From Pomacea canaliculata (taxonomy: Eukaryota > Mollusca > Gastropoda > Architaenioglossa > Ampullariidae), in the NCBI RefSeq assembly GCF_003073045.1, contig NC_037593.1, positions 18,404,725 to 18,468,724 of the forward strand: 64,000 bases of DNA, given 5' to 3'. The notes under the pieces were generated by a model. The model worked only from the letters and a program-made list of their open reading frames with translations. It did not search any database and was not told the origin of the DNA. How positions within the stretch are numbered: position 1 is the first letter of the stretch; each line of letters starts with the position of its first letter. The position numbers and the translations under genes were made by a program. Positions 1 to 10,751 of the stretch are shown in pieces.

Positions 1-398
1 AATAAAGGAAGAAGGAAAAAGAGCCTGTGTACACAGGATGCCACGCTCGTTTAATGTTTTGATCTTCATCAGGGGTGGAGAGCAATTCAGTTCCAAAGAA
101 GCTTAACAGCAATCAAACTAAATAGCATAAAAGAAAAAGGAATGAACGGGTAATGCCATCCTTTGCCATCAGTAATGCACGGTATGCATCTTAAACCCAA
201 TCACTAACAAATTTTTACCGTAATCTTGAAACACCGGGTGAGACAATGAGTTGAGAAAAAAACAAACACAAGCTGTTAAGGTGAGGGAAAACTCCCCATC
301 TAAAACTTTAAAAGAAAACCCATCAAAATATTTCTTTCAGGATTAGATAACTAAGAAGTTCAAAATATAGGCAAAATATATATTAAAAAAATGCCCAC
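1..398. other. Left edge, probably intron with one possible exon
   Basis: This is downstream of the last supported Treslin-like exon. On the minus strand, about 40-110 reads FFGTELLSTPDEDQNIKRAW after an AG acceptor. It looks protein-like, but its phase does not join the exon ending at 399, so it was not added to the model. Confidence 0.25.
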
Positions 399-3300
399 CT
401 TTCTGATCGGATTTCTTTGCTGGGCTGGAAGGATACTGTTGGACGATTTTTGCTTTAGAATAAAAAATGAAGAGGACTTAATATAAAATATATTTTCTGG
501 CAACTGTTATATAATGTGGTCTCCAGCAGAATATGCATTCCACACAGTGTTATCTTCATCAATCCAACACACATACTCCATCCATTTTCCCCAACACACA
601 AACCCTCTCATCCTTGCTTTCTATTTCATTCTTAGGATTAAAAAAAAAAAAAACCTTCAACTTCAGTAATTTCCTGACAATGAGAGAGACATGGGAGCAG
701 ATGGAGGAAGAAATATGATTAGACAGATTAGAGCTGAAGCTGGAGACTCCACATCACCCTTAACAAACCCTAAGATGACTACATCAACGCACTAAACCAG
801 ACCTGGGCAAAGGCCGGCCCGCGGGCCGGATCCGGCCCGCCTCCTGTCTCTGACCAGCCCGCCCGTTGGTCCGCCTTCCAGTATATATACTATATATACA
901 GTATTGGGTAAAACTGAGTTAACTATATTAGTCCGGCCCTCTGAAACCATCCCAATTTCTCATGCGGCCCCTTGGGAAAATTAATTGCCCACCCCTGCAC
1001 TAAACCAAAAATGTAATTCACAGAGACTCTCTCTTACACATTCACAGAGGTAGGCTGTAGGGGCCTATATACTTTCTTAGCATTTGAACAAATAAAGAAT
1101 GTAAAAAATTCTGCCAATAAAAATCTACTAATGTATTTTCTAGTAAGTGTTATTGTGGTCTCCAGCTGATTAAAATAGATCTATTGAATTCTATATAATG
1201 CCATCCAAACTGACCCCAAACACAATCTAAATGTGCAGAAATGTTTCAGCAGGTTATACCCACCATTTGAAAAAGGTTTGTTGACCTAAAGTTTCCAGAT
1301 TGGTACATGCTTTCATTGTCAGCAAAGCCTGAAGGGTACCCAACATTCTGCCGGTGCATAATGGCCATCTGGTTCATCTGAACACAAGCATAGGATATGA
1401 GCATCCACATGGATACAATTTTACAGGCTGAAAGCTAAATGCCACGGCTTTGATATTTGATAGTCTATGCATTTTTCCGGAAATGGCCTTCTGCCTATTT
1501 TCTAGTCCCCAACCCATAATGACAATTGACAATAGGTCACTATTAAAGCCTTTTCCTTTGTTGACTCTCCTCTTATTGGGGAAAGATAAGTTATTAAAGG
1601 TACATAGAATGCAACAACTTGCATGTTTGACTGTGCTTATTTATAGCTCTTGCTCCCTTGGTCATTAGGAAAAGGATTTAGCAACTATTTGATGCTAGGT
1701 GCACACACCACATTCTTATATTTATTATTTAACAGAAGAACTGGGATATCTGTTCTCTGAGAGTAATTAGTATGTTCATCTAAACATAGAAGAAGCAATT
1801 TTCTTTCCCTGCCTATGACTATTGCAAAGATTTGACTGGAAAATCAAAAACCCCATGGTGACCACATTCAAAGCTTTCATAAACAACCCCAAAAGCTGTC
1901 AGGAACAACTTTGGGAAGACCGATGGTTATGTCCAGTTCTCATTATCTTTCCATCCCTCTACTACCCTGATTCTGCAGCTTGGAACTGTGGTGCTGTATT
2001 TATTTTTGATGCTGCTCTTTTGATTAAGTGCACTGAGCTAACTGCCAAGTAAAGAAATGCACTTAAAATGTACTTTATTGTTATTATTACCTGTGCCTGC
2101 TGTTGAAGAAATGCAACTTTCCGCTCCATTTCTGCCAGTTTCTGAAAAATTTGTAAAACATGTAATTTTACTAAAACCACGTGACTGCATGTCAAGGAAA
2201 AGTTTCAGTTAATGAACAATAATATGGAATGCATCTACTAGTGATAAAGCAATAGCCTACTTATTTTCAGACACAAAGACATTAACACATACTACTGCTT
2301 GCTGCTGCATGGCACCAAAGGCTTCCAAAGGAGAAGGGTTGCTCTTTCTCTGAAATGGTCGGTGTCTTGGACGTCTTCTGACTGCAAAGGAAATCAAAAC
2401 AGTTTGAGCTTACTTTAAAACACGAGATTTTTTAAGATGTTTATCTTTTTATGTTAATCTTTATGTTCAAGATTATAGTTTTTAAATGCTCATAATGTAT
2501 TGCCTCCACCTTGCAAACTTGATATATCTAAAATATCAAAATGAAAGCCAAAAAAAAAAAAAAGTAGGCAAAACTGATTTATCTTGAAATCTCATCCTAA
2601 TTTTTGAGATGCTTCTTCTTCATACTTTTTAATCCTCTTACAGCCTTCTGCTGCTGTCGACTGCTGCCAGAAAACTGAGCTGCTTGTCTTGCAAGCTGGT
2701 TCTGAGGCTCTCCTTCCACCTTATGCTTTCCACTTCTACCAGAAAAACTCTTCTGTAGTTCTGTTGCAGCTATTTCTTTGGCAATTGATTTCTGCACACC
2801 TGGAATTTCACCATTACAAAAATTAACAATTCTGTGTATTAAATATTATTTAATGCATCTTAATACCCACAAGTTAAACTCTCCATTTAAATGTCATAAA
2901 TCAGTAGTAGAACTTTCTCTTTTTGCTCCTTGTACACTGAACTTATAAAGCAACTGAACAAACTTGTTGAATGAGTGACAAAAGAATAACTCTTATTTGT
3001 ACAGAAAAGATGAATTTAGCAGTAAAGGCACTATAATTTGGAGAAGATTCTAGAAATTTAAAAACAAATTTCCAATGCATTCACTCACTCTGCAAGGTTC
3101 TGGTGTAAGTGGCCATATCAACAAGCTTGCTGTGACCAAATGTAAGCCCTTGGTAAATATGCAGGATTGAATTGGTTTGTTCTGAAGATGCCATTTCCAT
3201 TATGACTGAACTGAAAATGCACATCACTTCAAAATCATGATGGCAACACTTTCAATCACAAGAAATCAGATTTAACAGAAAAATAGGAACAATTAGCTAG

Positions 3301-5911
3301 TAGTCTGCCATGTCAGTCTAAGCACATACATTTCCCCAAACACTCATTTATATCTTTAAGTTCTATACATTAAAGCACAATTTCCTTTTTAAACTTTGCA
3401 TACATGATGTTTACTTATTGGAATAAACTAGAATTTGTGGTTCATTTTCCCCATATCACAAACCTACCTGTAATCACTACCAGGGTTAACCTTTATGCGA
3501 TCGACAGATAGTGCCATGGGAAAGACTGCATTGAGAAGAACTGTGTGAAGTGTATCTGGAACCTCCTTCAGGTATAAGCAACGATGCTTTAGATCATCTG
3601 CACAACAGCAAAAATTGTCATAAACTACTGGGTTCACACAGGTTGTAGATTGGAAACTTATTTTGGGACCATTTCCTTTTGGTTTCAATTAAGGTCAAGA
3701 ATGTGTTGGACCTCCCCTTGCAGACTGTAGACCACTCAAATGGAAAATGAAAACTGTTCATAACATCATTGAGATTATAGGAGACAAAGATGGCGAATTA
3801 ATTAAAAATCTTACCTTTGTTGTCTGGATAAGCAGAAGTGCTCACCATTCTTTGCACCTTTTTCGTATCTTGTAAGAAAAAGGTTGCTGAAAATATACAA
3901 AAAAGATAAATTACTTTTAATAAACAGCTTTAACTAATGTAACTTTGGTAAAAACAAAATTTCACAAATAGCGCTTACCTTTGGATCGAACATTTTTGGA
4001 AGAATCATTAGATTCATCATCTGTAACAAGGAAAAAAATCTTTGAATAAGAAAAATAATTAAATGAAATAAGGACTGTTCATATTAAGCAGCACAGATGT
4101 TGGTAATAACAGATACAGATCATTTAAGAAGCATTCAAACGGTTTAGCCCAACTATTAGTTAGTACTCAAATTATTAGAATTTAAAAAGACTGAGCATTT
4201 ACCTGAATCATTCAAAACATCAAGTTCTGATTTGTCAGAAGAAAATGACTGTCTGATGGACACAGTCAGTCTTTCAGCATGTAGGTCCATTTGCAGCAGC
4301 ATTTTCATTACTTGCACCAGGTAATTGCACCTGACTCTCAGGTGCAATATACTGAAACAGATGGCCATTAACAAACGACAACAATTTTGAGTTTCATCAG
4401 CAGACAAAGAAAAGTACATTCATTTATTTTCCAGTGTTATACCTAAAACTGCATTAGCCAGCCTGTCACTTCAAAACCTACTATGAGTAAGAGTGCATGA
4501 CAAGATGATAGTACTGACAACATTTTTACATTACTCACAGACTAAAAGTGTGACTTTTCAACTAGACTTCAGATAACATCAATAAATTATAGATTATTAT
4601 TATTTACCCAGAAGTTAATAATGACAAAGCAGCTGGCAGTTTTTTAAAATCCTTGTTTTCTTTTCGTATAGTTAGAGAGGGTGTTCGAACTAATTTGAAC
4701 CCCAATTCTCCACAAAGTTTTGCAATCTTTTCTGTATGGTGTTGTGCTAGGTCCTGTAGTGTAATAGGTGCCACAAGCACCACCCAGTGTGTAACTGGAA
4801 ACAAAAATAAATAAATAAAATGCATCAGCAGTTAGACTGAAATGACAGACTAGGAGAAAGAAGTTTTCATTTTTACTTTGTACTTCCTCTTAAGAACAAG
4901 CTATGACAAGCAATGGAAACTTGTTTCCACAACAGTTTAGTTCTGCTGTGTGTATGATGCCAAGAAAGGGTGTGTGTTAAGAAATAAATTTTCAATACAT
5001 TGGTGCCAAGCTCATAATTGCAATAATTCTTTTTTTTTCATTAAAAGTACCAAAACCAATGATATATAACAACATTAAAGGAAAGTACTGCATTTGGCAT
5101 TTATACATTTTTGTTAGATATCGACCATTTTAAACAACCCCAATAAACTAGAGTTATTAAAAGCAAACTGCAAACAAATGTTTGTTTTCTGAATATTAGA
5201 AATATCTGGTTCTGGTTCTTGACTTCATATGACCTTTGGTCACCGTGAGCTAACTCAACAGTAGTCAGAATTAAATAGCATGAGTCCAGGCACTAATGTT
5301 AGGTGCTGCCTATTTAATAGCTGTTACAACGTCTTGCTCTTTGCTAAAAGCCCAGCTGTAGACATAGGCTAATTAAGGACTTACCGTCTGCTTTCTGTTC
5401 CTCTTGTAACTCAACTTGCTGGCTTTTGCGGTCTGAAATTTCTGTGTCTATTTCATCTGTGTCTTCCACCCCAAGGCCTATACTCTTTTTTAGTGCAGGC
5501 TCTTCTTGATCACCTTTATCAGCGCTACAGTTCTGTGCTTCTATCAATTCATATTCAATGCATTTATCATCCAAGTCCGTATCTGTAACCTTCATTTTTT
5601 CTCCCTCAATGTCACCTTCCACCAAAAAGGCGTCATCAGGGGGATCATTCAAAGAGTCTGCCATTATTTCATCATCATCTGTGGTATGCTTTGTTGCATT
5701 AACACCAGAATATTTGTTTTTAGTCACACTCTCACGAGTAGCAGATGCTATCTGGTTAACAGACATCCCAGGGTTGTCTTTAGCTATGTTTATTTGATCA
5801 CATTTCACCTGACTTGTGGGTGAAACTTTCGATGCCTCATAACTTCTTTGATGAAGACATTCATCAACTGTGTGTTCGTAGGTGTTTGGACTTTTTTCTT
5901 GTTTACTTGAC
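399..5911 (-). CDS. TICRR: Treslin/TICRR-like replication initiation protein (partial, 11 exons)
   Basis: Exons read down the minus strand: 5385-5911 (upper limit uncertain), 4608-4794, 4203-4351, 3979-4020, 3815-3886, 3468-3597, 3089-3210, 2626-2799, 2293-2381, 2091-2141, 399-452. All have GT donors and AG acceptors, and every junction keeps one frame. In animals Treslin works with TopBP1 and MTBP to load CDC45 at origins in the nucleus. Family evidence is the Sld3/Treslin-like central block: VRCNYLVQVMKMLLQMDL, then LYLKEVPDTLHTVLLNAVF, resemble vertebrate Treslin VRECQLQVFLRLEM and LYIDSIPKTLGNLYNSLGF. Basic downstream exons (RRRPRHRPFQRK) and a short coiled coil (KLAEMERKVAFLQQQAQ) follow. 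The first exon is very acidic; its first in-frame ATG is at 5764-5766, which would give at least 484 aa here. Vertebrate Treslin has several hundred residues before this block, so upstream exons may be missed or the family name wrong. The 3' end lies left of the window or is unrecognised. The exon structure is surer than the name. Confidence 0.55.
453..2090. other. Intron of the Treslin-like gene
   Basis: This 1.6-kb gap separates the exons at 399-452 and 2091-2141. Apart from the hAT element at 798-997, no feature was identified. Short open frames at 1450-2052 and 1962-2195 show no family resemblance and lack flanking splice sites in phase. A further short exon could be missed here. Confidence 0.5.
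798..997. mobile_element. Non-autonomous hAT element (MITE) with 8-bp target duplication
   Basis: A 200-bp element is bounded by CAGACCTGGGCAAAGG at the left and, on the opposite strand, CAGGGGTGGGCAATTA at the right: imperfect hAT-type terminal inverted repeats. It is flanked by a perfect 8-bp direct repeat CACTAAAC at 790-797 and 998-1005. Its interior is GC-rich (GGCCGGCCCGCGGGCCGG) with a TATA-rich centre and no coding capacity. It lies in the last visible intron of the Treslin-like gene. The intact duplication suggests a fairly recent insertion. Confidence 0.85.
4324..4348. repeat. Perfect 11-bp inverted repeat inside a coding exon
   Basis: Arms ATTGCACCTGA and TCAGGTGCAAT are exact reverse complements with a 3-nt loop. 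On the transcribed strand the stem starts 3 nt after the 3' splice site of the exon at 4203-4351. It lies in sequence encoding ILHLRVRCNY. Confidence 0.9.
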
Positions 5912-6685
5912 CTGTATCATCAGTGGCTGTTACTGGACATTGTTTGGTGGCTTGAGGTGATGAGCTCTCTCTTTATCTGTCTGCTGCTGCTTCGAATAGC
6001 TGGCACATTAATTTACATATAATGCAATCCTCTGAAATATACACAAAGTTGGTTATGAAATTTTAAAATTACCATAAGCGACTATTTCTTCTGCTTTATA
6101 TATTTTAGTATTTTACAACCGTTGTGTGTACTACTACTAAAATTTGGAACTTAAAGACTTCTGCACATGTTATGGAAGTATATTCTCAACTATGAAAGTT
6201 AAAACCAAACATTTTTTTTTTTTTGGCAAATAAGTCTTACTGAAGCAAGGAAAAGTCTGTGCATTTTTTCCATGAAATGACTGTTTTAAAGCTCAGCGCT
6301 CTATTTCATAGGTACCTATCAAGGGACGAATGAATGATTAATGAGTTGTATCAATACTCACTAAACAGTAAAACGAAAATGAAAAGAATGCACATACCGG
6401 AACGAATGAGACAACGAAATGTGACATTCTGGAAAATCTGCTTTATTACGCTTTCCAGCAAGCGGACATTCAAAGGCTTTCACTTTCACTCTCAGCGAGT
6501 TGTCAGACGGAAGTTGTGTTCAGGATGCAGAGCTCTACATTTTCTCAATCGTATTTTCGCAGTATCTGTGTTTGTGTCCACAATAAACAAAAGTATGACG
6601 AATTATCCGTACCTAATTACCATATACACATATCTACAGGTTCATTATCACTTTGAACGATGTACTTCTACTGAGCTGTTTCCTA

Positions 6686-6724
6686 TGACGTCATCAAAAC
6701 ATGCGTTGAGGACAGCTTGACTCA
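6686..6724. promoter_or_regulatory. Palindromic CRE plus AP-1 motif pair
   Basis: TGACGTCA, the full CREB/ATF palindrome, is at 6686-6693, and TGACTCA, the AP-1 consensus, is at 6718-6724, 24 bp apart. They lie 0.8 kb upstream of the first supported Treslin-like exon, which fits a promoter or enhancer role. The motifs are exact; function is inferred. Confidence 0.4.
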
Positions 6725-7679
6725 GTCGCCGTTGTCCTGAGGGCAGGCAGTACGGTGCTACCTGCTCAATCATGATGATTATTTTTGTTGTGTTTTTATC
6801 TTTAGACAAAGAAGTCATCTTTGCTGATGACATTCACCTTGAAAAAATAATGAACTCCTTGTTTTGAGACCGTTATTATTGCTATATCTGTGTGTTTATT
6901 TTTCTCTGTAAGGCGATTAATTTGAGGTAACCCTTGATGGCAGGATAATGCGCTATAGAAATTGACTTAATTAATTCAACACACAGAAACAAAAGAACGT
7001 TTGATTCGACTGTTGGAGACGACCAAGTGCACACTCGAGGATTTGTTGCCGGTATAACGCTTGAAAACATGATTTTTTTATTTTTTTTTTTTTCCATTAA
7101 AGTTGAGCGGAGAAGCAATTAACTGCTCTGACATTTCTGGGATACTAACAAAATTTTATCCTTGTTCAGAGTAGATGTTGCTGCTGGCTTTTTGACTTGC
7201 TAACTCTCAGCATAAAATGCAGGTATATTACGTACGTCAGTACAAAGTTTTGTTTGTGAGAAAATGATGGAATGAGAAGTGGTAGTTGAGATGATTCAGC
7301 TTTGGACAACTGAATTATTCCATGAAAGTTATAAATTCCTCGGAAAATGGCAAATTAATTTAACTTAGTTTGATATCCACTTGCAGAACATATTCAAAAG
7401 TGCAACTACACACCCATCACCAAAAATTACCCAATACCTTCAGAATTGCTCGCGAGAAACGTATAATATTTGTGTCGTTTATATTTTCAGCTTAAGGACT
7501 TTTTTCCCAAATAGCATCTGGTACATGTTAAGGGTGTCAGTGTATCTCACTGTGTATGTCCATTAATTTTTACTGACTCAGCAGGAAATATAACCATCTA
7601 AGCATGCAATCAGTCTTTGCAGAGTTAAAAATCAAAATGGCATTTAGTGTTTTAACATTTTCTACAAGAATTTCATAAC

Positions 7680-8375
7680 AAACGATGCTAAGGCCACTCG
7701 TCTGTAGTCGTTAAGACGCTGAACTGTAGCCTTCTGATGCAGTGGCAGACGATTTTCAAGTAAAACTGATTGAACATAAATATATCAGAAGAGTGCCGAA
7801 ACGCGTTGGAAAATGTCTCCAAGATTACTAATGGTAATGTTCTGCCACAGATGTCGCCAGGACCTGGAGCACTGCTTTTCTTCACTTGCATAAACAACCC
7901 TACCACTTGCTCTTGACGAATTTTAATCTTCTGGACAAGATTGAGAGAGCTCATCACTTCTAATCTCGAAACTAACAAACAAAGCATTTGGCTAGGCAGC
8001 ACCGTTTACACCTGAGAGGGAAATTTTTGCTTCCGAGTCCCTAAGCTGATTTTCACAATGGCCACTTCTTGAAGACTTGCCAAGCAGTCTGAATGTTGCC
8101 TGTACTAAACAGGGCGCCGTTTTTATTTATCTTCATACTGCACCTTGGCCTGACAAACAGCATTGCGGACCCCTTTGTTTACAAGCTACTGTTGATGGGT
8201 AGAACTTTTTATTCCGCGCTGCTTTCAAGCTCTTGATCACCGAAAGCTTGTTATTGGGGTAAAGTACAAACTGCTTTGATAAAATGGTGAAATGTGTACA
8301 GAAGGAGATGATGTTGATCAAATCGTCGAGATTAGGCCAGGCATCTAGAAAGACCTGCAAGTTGATGCACTCCAA
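7680..8375 (-). mobile_element. Degenerate Jockey/L2-like LINE fragment (reverse transcriptase N-terminal part)
   Basis: Reading down the minus strand, the upstream piece has LYPNNKLSVIKSLKAARNKK, like the YPNNKPW-TK-LK linker before the RT domain. It is followed by KKSSAPGPGDICGRTL, like the APGPD-ISGRVLK RT motif, and then RLNDYRRVALAS, like LNDYRPVALTS. The motifs come in the correct order over 0.7 kb but in different frames, so this is an old, frame-disrupted copy. Neither the 5' endonuclease region nor the 3' end was recognised. Superfamily assignment is approximate. Confidence 0.75.
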
Positions 8376-10354
8376 ACAACCTTCTAAGCTTGTAACTCTG
8401 TTCGTGGCCCACGTGGAGGACTGAGCTGGTGGTTTTTATACATAATAAGCAAATGTTCATCACAATGGTGAAGTGTAGTTTCTGAGTAGCTTCAGTGTGA
8501 GATTAAAAGTTTAATTTTCCTGGCTCTGACTGTATAGGAAATAATAACTTCCAGCTCAGTACTCAGTCATGTTGTTTAAGATGTTCTGCCTGCCCCACCC
8601 TGAAGATAGAACACTGTCATCGCATTCAGTGCACGCGCCCTCTCGCTTTCATTGGCAGGAGTTCATATGGAAGTCATGTGGACCCCCATGTCAACCGTCA
8701 GTGAAAAAGATCGTGAGTTTGCCTAAAGGAACCTTTGAAATGGAAGTCAACACCTGGAAATGAGGCCAGGCGTCAGTCGCGACTCACCAAAGTACAGGTC
8801 AGAGTTTCTTCGTACTTGACTGCCCGGAGTTGTGCCAGCGGAAATGAATGAACAGGTGTTTGTTTTGTGTTCATAAGCAACTGAAGTGCGTTTCAAGCAA
8901 GTGTGAACATATTTATAGATATTTATTTTTAGTGATTTTGTAAAGAAACTCATTTATCTAACATGTGGGAATACTAAACAAGAAAAACCTAAAAATTATG
9001 AATTAACAATTTCGATGAGTAAAAGTAAATGATTCTTGATTCTGTAGCATCATTTATAAAATATCAACTGTTGTAACTGTATACAAGAACTGAAACAGTT
9101 TCTGAAACATACAAAATAGCCTGGAAGAAGCGCTTTACGTGAAGCTGCTAATAAAGGGTGAGCACACGTACAAATATAATGAAATTCATCCCATACCTCA
9201 TTTAAATTACATAAGGGGCATATACTTCAATTTCTATGTATTTCACTGATTGCTAAATAAGCAGTTAATTGATGCTTAACTTGAATTTTATCGTGGACTT
9301 GTAAGGCAAGGCCTAAACTTATCAGGTACTTCTCTAAGCCAAACTCTTCTTTAAACACACGGTATGTAACGCAGATATTATTTGTATAATATTTTGTTTC
9401 TATTTTTGGATAAACTGATCCTTCAAACGTTACTATCTATTTAAACTGACGGGGAAAAAAACCTACAACCAATTTAAGATTCCAGATGAACGAAAAACCT
9501 AAAGTATCTAGCAATGAATATATGTAGCTAAACCGGAGTAATTCACACATTTAATTATCAAATAAAATCTTGCCTATTCGGAACAGGGTGTTGACAAAAG
9601 CTGAGATAACCTACTATGTAAACAAAACTTTAAAAATGGTTGTAATAACACCTTAGTTTTGCACAGTTTCAAACCGAGACTAAACACTACCACCCAACTA
9701 ACGTCTTTATGAACACATACCTAAAGTGTCAGTCAGTTCAACTCTCATTTTTAAAAAATGATATTTCAGGGAAATTCAGTTTGGTGACTTCTTAGGTGAT
9801 AGGAAAAGTCTGTGATACTAATTCTTTATGCCAGCATAATTTCCCTTACAAGAACAGTTAACACAGATGCATTCTCGTAACTGTCCCTACTCTCTGGAGA
9901 GCTGAGAGCGCCACTCTAAGCAAGTTGTTGAAAATTCAGTATCGCTCAGCCACACCGCGAGTCTGATCACGTGACACGAAAGGCAGTAAGAGGGAGGAAA
10001 GAGAAAGTGTACACTGGTAGTGAAGACACCGAGGGGTAAACATGACAGACGAGTAGACTCATCTGAATGAGAACAACAGCTTCAGGTACCAGAATTTAAA
10101 ACGTATTACACTTGGCGCTGTAGTATGACTCATATATTATTAACATTTTTTTCTTTTCGCTGCCATGAGATATTGTGAAATATTGATTCAAACACTTTGT
10201 TTCATGTTATTTTTATGTTTTCTCATTTTGCCTTGTACTATTGTTGTTGGTTTAGTGATCCGACCAGTGAAACGTTTTGATTGACAAATCAAGAAAATAT
10301 TAGTCAGTCATTGTACATTCAGAATGTGTTTGTAGCTTTTATCTTTATTTTCTG

Positions 10355-10590
10355 TTGGGTAGCCTAGTGATTCTGCTTGAGTTCAAAGCAAGTCTACAGA
10401 GTTCGAGCCTCATCCGGGCCTGTGGTTGTAAAACTCCCGGTTGCTCCCCCAGGCTCTGAGCACCTGATTTATCTCAGAATGTTGGGGAGTCGAAAGCGGA
10501 ATTGTTGGGCTTTGCCTCCCATTTGTCATTTCCGACACGGAGAACTACTCATCTAATGGGACTTCCTACATTTTCTTTCTCTTGCATCTC
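10355..10590 (+). mobile_element. tRNA-derived SINE-like element
   Basis: A Pol III A-box-like GGTAGCCTAGTGATT near 10357 and a B-box-like AGTTCGAGCCT at 10400-10410 are spaced as in a tRNA. About 170 bp of unique-looking body follows, ending in a pyrimidine-rich stretch. The ends were not defined by a target duplication. Confidence 0.45.
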
Positions 10591-10751
10591 ATTCACTCTC
10601 AGTTTATTAATAAGAGAAAGGAAAGCCGGTCATTCAGTGTACTGTCCACCATACAAACGTTTCTGAAAGTTCAAACAGTACAGTACAGTCTTTACAAACT
10701 TCCTCTGAAACATCATCACCTGTGCACGTGCTTCAGTCTTTGGTGCCAGAA

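Larger units (their letters stand above)
5912..10602. other. Intergenic stretch between Treslin-like and Pro/Ala-rich genes
   Basis: It holds the CRE/AP-1 pair, a LINE relic (7680-8375), a faint second LINE-like trace near 9155-9235 on the minus strand (reads C-P-L-C then DEFHYI, like the Cys-rich end of some LINE ORF2 proteins), a CACGTG E-box at 9968-9973 and a SINE-like piece near 10355-10590. At 6020 a good acceptor (TTTCAG, minus strand) precedes sequence with stops in every frame, so it may be 5' UTR of the Treslin-like gene. No other gene was found. Confidence 0.5.

Noticed and set aside
5880-6030. Alternative frame TNTQLMNVFIKEVMRHRK as the true Treslin-like exon
   Set aside because: Its donor does not join the 4794 exon in the frame required by all downstream exons; the acidic frame does. 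It may be UTR.
9155-9235. LINE Cys-rich motif C-P-L-C with DEFHYI on the minus strand
   Set aside because: Only one short match, with stops nearby; too weak for a feature of its own.
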